Assembly: GCA_027491255.1 (NCBI GenBank)
Contig: JAIXWM010000079.1
Span: forward strand, 32,907-96,906
From: Rubrivivax sp.
Lineage (GTDB): Bacteria > Pseudomonadota > Gammaproteobacteria > Burkholderiales > Burkholderiaceae_C
Reading direction: 5' to 3'
DNA: 64,000 nucleotides
In this document: positions 59,871 through 64,000 of the stretch, piece by piece
Layout of the letters: each line of letters opens with the position of its first letter
Numbering within the stretch: the stretch's first letter is position 1
The notes under the pieces: generated by a model
The model's input: only the letters and a program-made list of their open reading frames with translations
What the model was told of the DNA's origin: nothing
The model's database searches: none
Made by a program: the position numbers and the translations under genes

Positions 59871-60572
59871 ATGCTGCCGTGTCCTGAACGTGCCTTCGTC
59901 TCGGCGTGGTTGACCGACCTCGATTACGACTGGTCAGCCCTGACTGCGGCGGGGCGCGAAGTCTCGTTCCAGCGCGACCAGGCCATCTTCCATGAAGGCG
60001 AACCCGCCGAGATGGTCTACCTGATCAGCGAGGGGCGGGTGCGCCTGTCGACATTCGCCGTCGACGGGCGCGAGCGGCACCTGATGATCGTAGGGACCAA
60101 CGGCATCGTGGGCGATTGCGGCCTGCCCACGTCGGGACGCCATGTGGTCAGCGCCCTCGCTTCTTCGCCGACCCGGCTGCTGGCGATCCCCGCGAAGACG
60201 CTGTTGCGGGGCCTCGAACGCGAGCCTGCCGTGGCCCGCCAGCACGCGGCACTGGCCAGCCGGCGCTTTCGCGTGCTTCTTCAGCAACTCGAGCTGCAGG
60301 CTCACAACTCGGCCAGCCGGCGCGTGTGCCATCACCTGGTCGGCCTGAGCAGCGCCTACGGAATGCCCGTGGACGAGGGGGTCCGCATCGGCATCACCTA
60401 CACCCAGGAAGAGATGGGCAACATCTGCGGGCTTTCGCGCGTCAGCGTCTCCAACATCTTCTCGCGCCTGCGCCGCGACGGGATCGTCGCCTTGCAGCAG
60501 CGGCACACCGTGGTGAAGGATCCCGCCGCGCTCGAGGCGATCGCGCGCGGCCACCGGGCGCCAGGGCTGTGA
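59871..60572 (+). CDS. Crp/Fnr-family transcriptional regulator
   Basis: A 233-residue regulator. The N-terminal cyclic-nucleotide-binding-like fold spans about residues 20-135 (QAIFHEGEPAEMVYLISEGR and the LSTFAVDGRERHLMIVG block). The C-terminal winged helix has TYTQEEMGNICGLSRVSVSN as recognition helix region (about 173-192). It lacks the Cys cluster of Fnr, with only one Cys near the N-terminus, so it is not an oxygen-sensing Fe-S protein. The 101-base region shared with the divergent peptide-hydrolase operon suggests it regulates that operon. The ligand is unknown. Confidence 0.88.
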   Translation: MLPCPERAFVSAWLTDLDYDWSALTAAGREVSFQRDQAIFHEGEPAEMVYLISEGRVRLSTFAVDGRERHLMIVGTNGIVGDCGLPTSGRHVVSALASSPTRLLAIPAKTLLRGLEREPAVARQHAALASRRFRVLLQQLELQAHNSASRRVCHHLVGLSSAYGMPVDEGVRIGITYTQEEMGNICGLSRVSVSNIFSRLRRDGIVALQQRHTVVKDPAALEAIARGHRAPGL

Positions 60573-60718
60573 AGCAGACGCCGACGTCCGGAGCCGCCTC
60601 GCGTGCGCTTCGCAGGTCCGATGGAAGGGCCGAGTCTGCCGCTGTAAAGCGCTTGACCGACTGACGGGCCCAGGCACCGCTACGCTGAGGCTCCTTTCCT
60701 CGACACCGAGATCCGACC

Positions 60719-61825
60719 ATGGAAGCCGACCCGCCCCGCAGCCGCCTGCAGATGACCAGCCACTGCGACGACCTGACGGCGGAGCTGCGGTTCTGGTGCG
60801 AGACCATGGGTCTGCAGCTGCTCGAGATCCACCCTGCAGACGATCCCCGCACCGCCGTGGTCGAAGGCCATGGCCTGCGCCTTCGTCTGCGCCAGGGCCC
60901 GGGGCCGGCCGGGCCGGAGCTCGAACTGCTCAGCGACGACACGCGCTGGGACGCTTGGCGCGAGGCCGGGCTGACCTCTCCCGGCGGCACGCGGGTGCGC
61001 ATCCTGCCGCTGCAGCCGGCGGTGGAGGTGCCGCAGGCTGCCCAGTCCACGGTCCTCACACGCGCCCAAGGTCTGGCGCACTGGCAGATCGGCCGGGCGG
61101 GCATGCGTTACCGTGACCTGCTGCCGCAGCGCCATGGCGGCGCCTTCATCGCTTCGCACATCCGCATCGTCGATGGCGGACCGGTGCCAGACTATGTGCA
61201 CCATCACGCCATCCGCTTCCAGTTGATCTTCTGCCGCAAGGGCTGGGTGCGTGTGGTGTATGAAGGTCAGGGCGAGCCCTTCGTCATGGAGCCGGGCGAC
61301 TGCGTGCTGCAGCCACCGCACATCCGTCACCGTGTGCTCGAAAGCTCCGCCGGCGCGGAGGTGGTGGAAATCGCCAGCCCGGCCTCGCACCTGACACAGA
61401 CCGACCCCGGGATGAGCTTGCCCGGCGCCGCCAGACTGCCGGCAGACCACCGCTTCGGCGGTCAGCGATTCGTCAGGCACCGGGGCGACGAAGGAGCCTG
61501 GCAGGCCTGGCGCGTGCCGGGCTTCGCGGCGCAGGACGCCGGCATCGCCGAGGCGACCGGCGGCCTCGCCGGGGTACGGGTGCTGCGTCCGGTGCAAGGC
61601 GCGAGCGGCAGCCCGCGCCAATGGCACGACACCGAACTGTGCATGTACTACGTGCTGCAGGGCAGTCTCGACGTGCGGCTCGATGGCGACCGCTCACGGC
61701 TCGTCGAGGACGACTGCCTGACCCTGGCGGCCGGTCAAGCCTACGAATTCGTCCAGCCGTCGAGCGATCTGCGCCTGCTCGAGGTCACCTTGCCGGCGGT
61801 GTTCGAAGTCCGCACTGACGCCTGA
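60719..61825 (+). CDS. Double-cupin protein with an N-terminal VOC-like domain
   Basis: A 368-residue protein. Residues about 8-60 (TSHCDDLTAELRFWCETMGL, then TAVVEGHGLRLRLRQG) resemble a glyoxalase/VOC module. Two cupin domains follow: one near 150-220 with YVHHHAIRFQLIFCRKG and EPGDCVLQPPHIRHRV, and a second, more degenerate one near 300-360 with WHDTELCMYYVLQGSL and LAAGQAYEFVQPS. The first cupin keeps three adjacent His that could bind metal; the second lacks the usual His pair. No specific reaction is known to me. It is a single gene, converging with kynU; 90 bases (61826-61915) separate them. Confidence 0.75.
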   Translation: MEADPPRSRLQMTSHCDDLTAELRFWCETMGLQLLEIHPADDPRTAVVEGHGLRLRLRQGPGPAGPELELLSDDTRWDAWREAGLTSPGGTRVRILPLQPAVEVPQAAQSTVLTRAQGLAHWQIGRAGMRYRDLLPQRHGGAFIASHIRIVDGGPVPDYVHHHAIRFQLIFCRKGWVRVVYEGQGEPFVMEPGDCVLQPPHIRHRVLESSAGAEVVEIASPASHLTQTDPGMSLPGAARLPADHRFGGQRFVRHRGDEGAWQAWRVPGFAAQDAGIAEATGGLAGVRVLRPVQGASGSPRQWHDTELCMYYVLQGSLDVRLDGDRSRLVEDDCLTLAAGQAYEFVQPSSDLRLLEVTLPAVFEVRTDA

Positions 61826-61915
61826 GGGCAGCTCACACGCGCAAACGCCGGGCCGTCCCCGCACGCCTGGACCCCACGGGCCTTGGGCACGGGCCGGGGC
61901 GCGACGTGGGCGGCC

Positions 61916-63151
61916 TCAAACGGAGACGTGGGCAAAGCGAGGCTCGCGCCAGACCTCGGTCTGGAGCACCTGCGCGAGGCGATCGACCGCGGTCCAGATC
62001 TGCGCGTGGCTCAGGGCCATCGGCGACAGGCCAAAGCGGATCGAATCGGGCTTGCGGAACGAGCCGACGACGCCATGGGCCAGCAGCGCTTCGCTGACGC
62101 TGCCGGCACCGGGATGGCTGAAAGCGATGTGACCGCCGCGCCGGTCGTAGTCAGCCGGCGAGGTGACCTTCACGCCCAGGGCACCGCAACGTTGCTCGAG
62201 CAAGGCCACCATCAGCGTCGAGAGTGAACGGTGCTTCCAGTTCAGGTCTTCGGGACGGATGGACTTCCACAGGTCTGCCGCGGCCGACAGGGCCACGTTG
62301 GCCAGGATGGACGGCGAGCCTGCGAGGTGCCGGCGCACGCCGTCGAGCGGCGCATAGCGCTGGGCAAAGGCGAACACGTCCTCGTGGCCCATCCAGCCAG
62401 CGATCACCGGCCAGTCCCGGTGCTGCAGGCGCGGATGCACGTAGAGCCACGATGGCGCGCCCGGGCCGCCGCACAGGTACTTGTAGCCGCAGCCCACGGC
62501 GAGATCGGCGCCATCGCGCTCGAGCTCGACCGCGATCGCGCCGGCCACGTGTGACAGGTCCCACATCGCCAGCGCGCCGCAGCCATGGATCAGGCGGTTC
62601 GTGGCGGCCATGTCCCAGCGGTAGCCGCTGCGGTAGTCGGCGTGACTCAGGTAGACCACGGCAACGTCGCCGTCCAGCGCCGCCGGCAGATCGTCCGGCC
62701 CATCGATCAAGCGCAGCTGCGCGCCGTCACCGACGAAACGCGCCAGGCCCTCGGCCACGTAGACGTCCGTCGGGAAGTTCTCGCGCTCGGTGACGATCAC
62801 ACGGCGCGGTGACTGCAGCTTCCAGCCATAGGCCAGCAGCTTGAACAGGTTCACGCTCGTGCTGTCGCTGAAGACGACGTCCCGCGCACCCACGCCCAGC
62901 AGGTGGGCGAGCGACTCGCCCAGCAGCCAGGGCTTCTCGAGCCAGTCGAAATGGCTCCAGCCGCGGCGGCGGGCATCACGCCAACCGTCCAGCAGCAAGG
63001 CGTTGACGCGCTCGGGAACGTCAGCCGGCATGGCGCCCAGCGAGTTGCCGTCGAGGTAGACCGTGTCCTCGGCCGGCGTCGCAAAGCGCGCGCGCACATC
63101 GCGCAACGGATCGCGGGCGTCGAGTTCGAGGCAGTCGGACAAGGTGATCAT
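61916..63151 (-). CDS. kynU: Kynureninase KynU
   Basis: A 411-residue PLP enzyme that splits kynurenine to anthranilate and alanine in tryptophan breakdown. VYLDGNSLGAMPADVPERV begins the fold, the PLP Asp is in MWDLSHVAGAI, and the Schiff-base Lys is in GCGYKYLCGGPGAPS. The C-terminal RKPDSIRFGLSPM is also typical. The ATG at 63151 overlaps the stop of the upstream SRPBCC-like gene by four bases. No kynA (dioxygenase) or kynB (formamidase) lies in the window, so the pathway is split or uses a different upstream route. Confidence 0.94.
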   Translation of the reverse strand: MITLSDCLELDARDPLRDVRARFATPAEDTVYLDGNSLGAMPADVPERVNALLLDGWRDARRRGWSHFDWLEKPWLLGESLAHLLGVGARDVVFSDSTSVNLFKLLAYGWKLQSPRRVIVTERENFPTDVYVAEGLARFVGDGAQLRLIDGPDDLPAALDGDVAVVYLSHADYRSGYRWDMAATNRLIHGCGALAMWDLSHVAGAIAVELERDGADLAVGCGYKYLCGGPGAPSWLYVHPRLQHRDWPVIAGWMGHEDVFAFAQRYAPLDGVRRHLAGSPSILANVALSAAADLWKSIRPEDLNWKHRSLSTLMVALLEQRCGALGVKVTSPADYDRRGGHIAFSHPGAGSVSEALLAHGVVGSFRKPDSIRFGLSPMALSHAQIWTAVDRLAQVLQTEVWREPRFAHVSV

Positions 63152-63609
63152 GACGAATGAGCCCCTTCGATGGGCGGTGTCTGTTCCAACAGGGCACGGA
63201 TCAGGTGTACCTCGGCGTCGTGACAGGCGACGAGCCGGGCCCAGCGCCCGTCATCCATCGTCGCACTGCGCCAGGCGATCAGCGACACGATGCAACTCGG
63301 CGAGTCCGCGGGCTCTCCATAGGGGACGACGCGCGCCACGATGCGCGGGCTCAGCCGCGCAGGATCGTTCCCGACCAGGTAATCCACCTGCATCAGCTGT
63401 GCGTGGGTGACCGGCCGGATCAGCGACGAAGAGCCGTCGAACATCGAGGTCCCGCGGAACAGCCCTGGCAGGACCTCCAGCGTCTGCAGCGAACCCAGCG
63501 CCCAGCGCCCGAGTTGCATTCCATCGCCGAGAAACTGCAAGGCCCTCATCGGGTCCACGGCGCACAGGATGCTGGCGGCATGGCACCAGCTGCGCTCAGG
63601 CGCAGTCAT
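63148..63609 (-). CDS. SRPBCC/START-like protein coupled to kynU
   Basis: A 153-residue protein without signal peptide. The pattern of an N-terminal Val-Asp-Pro, a short helix with FLGDGMQLGRWALGS and strands LFRGTSMFDGSSSLIRPV and MQVDYLVGND fits a START/SRPBCC fold, a hydrophobic-cavity family of ligand binders and cyclases. The C-terminal helix is RWARLVACHDAEVHLIRALL. The start ATG at 63609 is used. Its stop overlaps the kynU start, so it is co-translated with kynureninase; it may bind a pathway intermediate or have an accessory role. Assignment is by pattern, not a clear family motif. Confidence 0.65.
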   Translation of the reverse strand: MTAPERSWCHAASILCAVDPMRALQFLGDGMQLGRWALGSLQTLEVLPGLFRGTSMFDGSSSLIRPVTHAQLMQVDYLVGNDPARLSPRIVARVVPYGEPADSPSCIVSLIAWRSATMDDGRWARLVACHDAEVHLIRALLEQTPPIEGAHSS

Positions 63610-63837
63610 GCTCAGGCCTCGGACACGACGGGCTGCGCCTGCCCGCACACGCCCGAGGGTCCTGCGGTGCCACAGATCAGGAGACAGGAAGTGAAGACCA
63701 CGGCAGGACGATCGCTGTCGAGAATGAACGGGGAGTCTACGCCGTGGGCATGGTCTCGGCAATGAGGCCGGTGCGGGGCGCCGAGACACCCGGCCCGCTC
63801 GCATGGGCGGTCCAGCCATCTACGACATCGTCAAAAG
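63610..63837. other. Divergent intergenic region before the kynU operon
   Basis: No gene is supported in these 228 bases. They should hold the promoter of the minus-strand kynU operon. The left part is GC-rich and the right part turns AT-rich toward the LexA box. An arm TACGACA (63821-63827) can pair with TGTCGTA (63855-63861) across the LexA box, a second possible operator. Confidence 0.4.
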
Positions 63838-63853
63838 CTGTATATATTCACAG
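63838..63853. promoter_or_regulatory. LexA (SOS) box
   Basis: CTGT (63838-63841), eight AT-rich bases ATATATTC, ACAG (63850-63853): the standard LexA operator of proteobacteria, CTGT-N8-ACAG, in a GC-rich genome where such a stretch is unlikely by chance. It is 32 bases before the GTG of the small ORF on the plus strand and 228 bases from the kynU operon, so it most likely governs genes to the right, beyond the window. Confidence 0.65.
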
Positions 63854-63884
63854 TTGTCGTACAAACCCTGCGAGCACCCATGCT

Positions 63885-63989
63885 GTGAGCGCTGGTCAGG
63901 AACCGCTTCTATTCGACGATCAGGAGGCGGTTTTTGCTGATCCCTCGGCGTCGTTGACCAGACACCGCAGGCTTGTTCCAAGGTCTTGA
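63885..63989 (+). CDS. Small ORF behind the LexA box
   Basis: A 34-codon frame beginning at GTG 63885 (MSAGQEPLLFDDQEAVFADP in its first 20 residues) and ending at TGA 63987-63989. Codon use (CTA, TTT, AGA, CTT) is less GC-biased than in the surrounding genes. No family is recognised. Its stop overlaps a following ATG as TGATG, a coupling signal, which argues that it is translated. The same frame is open from ATG 63744, but that would cross the LexA box. A leader peptide or the first gene of an SOS operon are both possible. Confidence 0.3.
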   Translation: MSAGQEPLLFDDQEAVFADPSASLTRHRRLVPRS

Positions 63990-64000
63990 TGGCGGGGTGC
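63989..64000 (+). CDS. Start of a gene that runs off the window
   Basis: ATG at 63989 with an AAGG site six bases upstream; only four codons are visible. It overlaps the stop of the small ORF. If real, it is a LexA-controlled gene. Nothing can be said of its product. Confidence 0.25.

Overview
This is a GC-rich chromosomal window (open frames are long on both strands, third positions are almost all G or C) from a betaproteobacterium, most likely a member of the Burkholderiales. The clues are two Bug/TctC-type periplasmic binding proteins, a short H-NS protein of the type with a C-terminal YRDP...GKTWSGRG motif, an RpoD with a long Lys/Ala-rich N-terminal extension, and a Tad pilus locus next to fatty-acid-like catabolic genes. 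I do not assign a genus.

Layout. (1) 1-1520: the 3' part of a crotonase gene and a secreted DUF1028 protein. (2) 1533-2937: two toxin-antitoxin modules, FitAB-like (+) and BrnT plus a helix-turn-helix antitoxin (-), with converging 3' ends. (3) 3133-23318: a large catabolic island. A minus-strand run encodes an acyl-CoA synthetase, two acyl-CoA dehydrogenases, a Bug binding protein, a thiolase-like/DUF35 pair, a CoA transferase, a LigB-type extradiol dioxygenase, a crotonase, a GMC oxidoreductase and an SDR. Divergent from it lie a GntR/FCD regulator, a LigJ-like hydratase, a Rieske oxygenase, a second Bug protein, an enoyl-CoA hydratase and a 3-hydroxyacyl-CoA dehydrogenase. Together they look like a route that hydroxylates and opens an aromatic ring and then degrades the product as CoA thioesters; the substrate is unknown. 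A 14-copy, 44-bp tandem repeat interrupts the plus-strand arm. (4) 23338-34182: an eleven-gene Tad/Flp pilus operon on the minus strand, read from flp to tadC, with no tadD or rcpB seen. (5) 34427-35260: a dienoyl-CoA isomerase-like gene.

(6) 35547-51893: housekeeping genes: hrpA, argA, the iron-trafficking protein YggX, an H-NS protein with a TTG start, dnaG, rpoD, hemH, hslR, grpE, dnaK and dnaJ. A sigma32-like promoter lies before grpE; no hrcA or CIRCE element is seen. (7) 51886-59769: a seven-gene minus-strand operon for peptide uptake and hydrolysis (M20 amidohydrolase, binding protein, DUF2817 hydrolase, DppBCDF), divergent from a Crp/Fnr-family regulator. (8) 60719-63609: a protein with a VOC-like domain and two cupins, and a two-gene kynureninase operon with a START/SRPBCC-like partner. 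(9) The last 160 bases hold a good LexA (SOS) box, followed by a tiny ORF coupled to a gene that runs off the window.

The most unusual parts are the catabolic island with its proposed operators and non-canonical enzymes, the higher-order tandem repeat, the modified FitB toxin, the paired inverted repeats before the H-NS gene, and the SOS box at the right edge.
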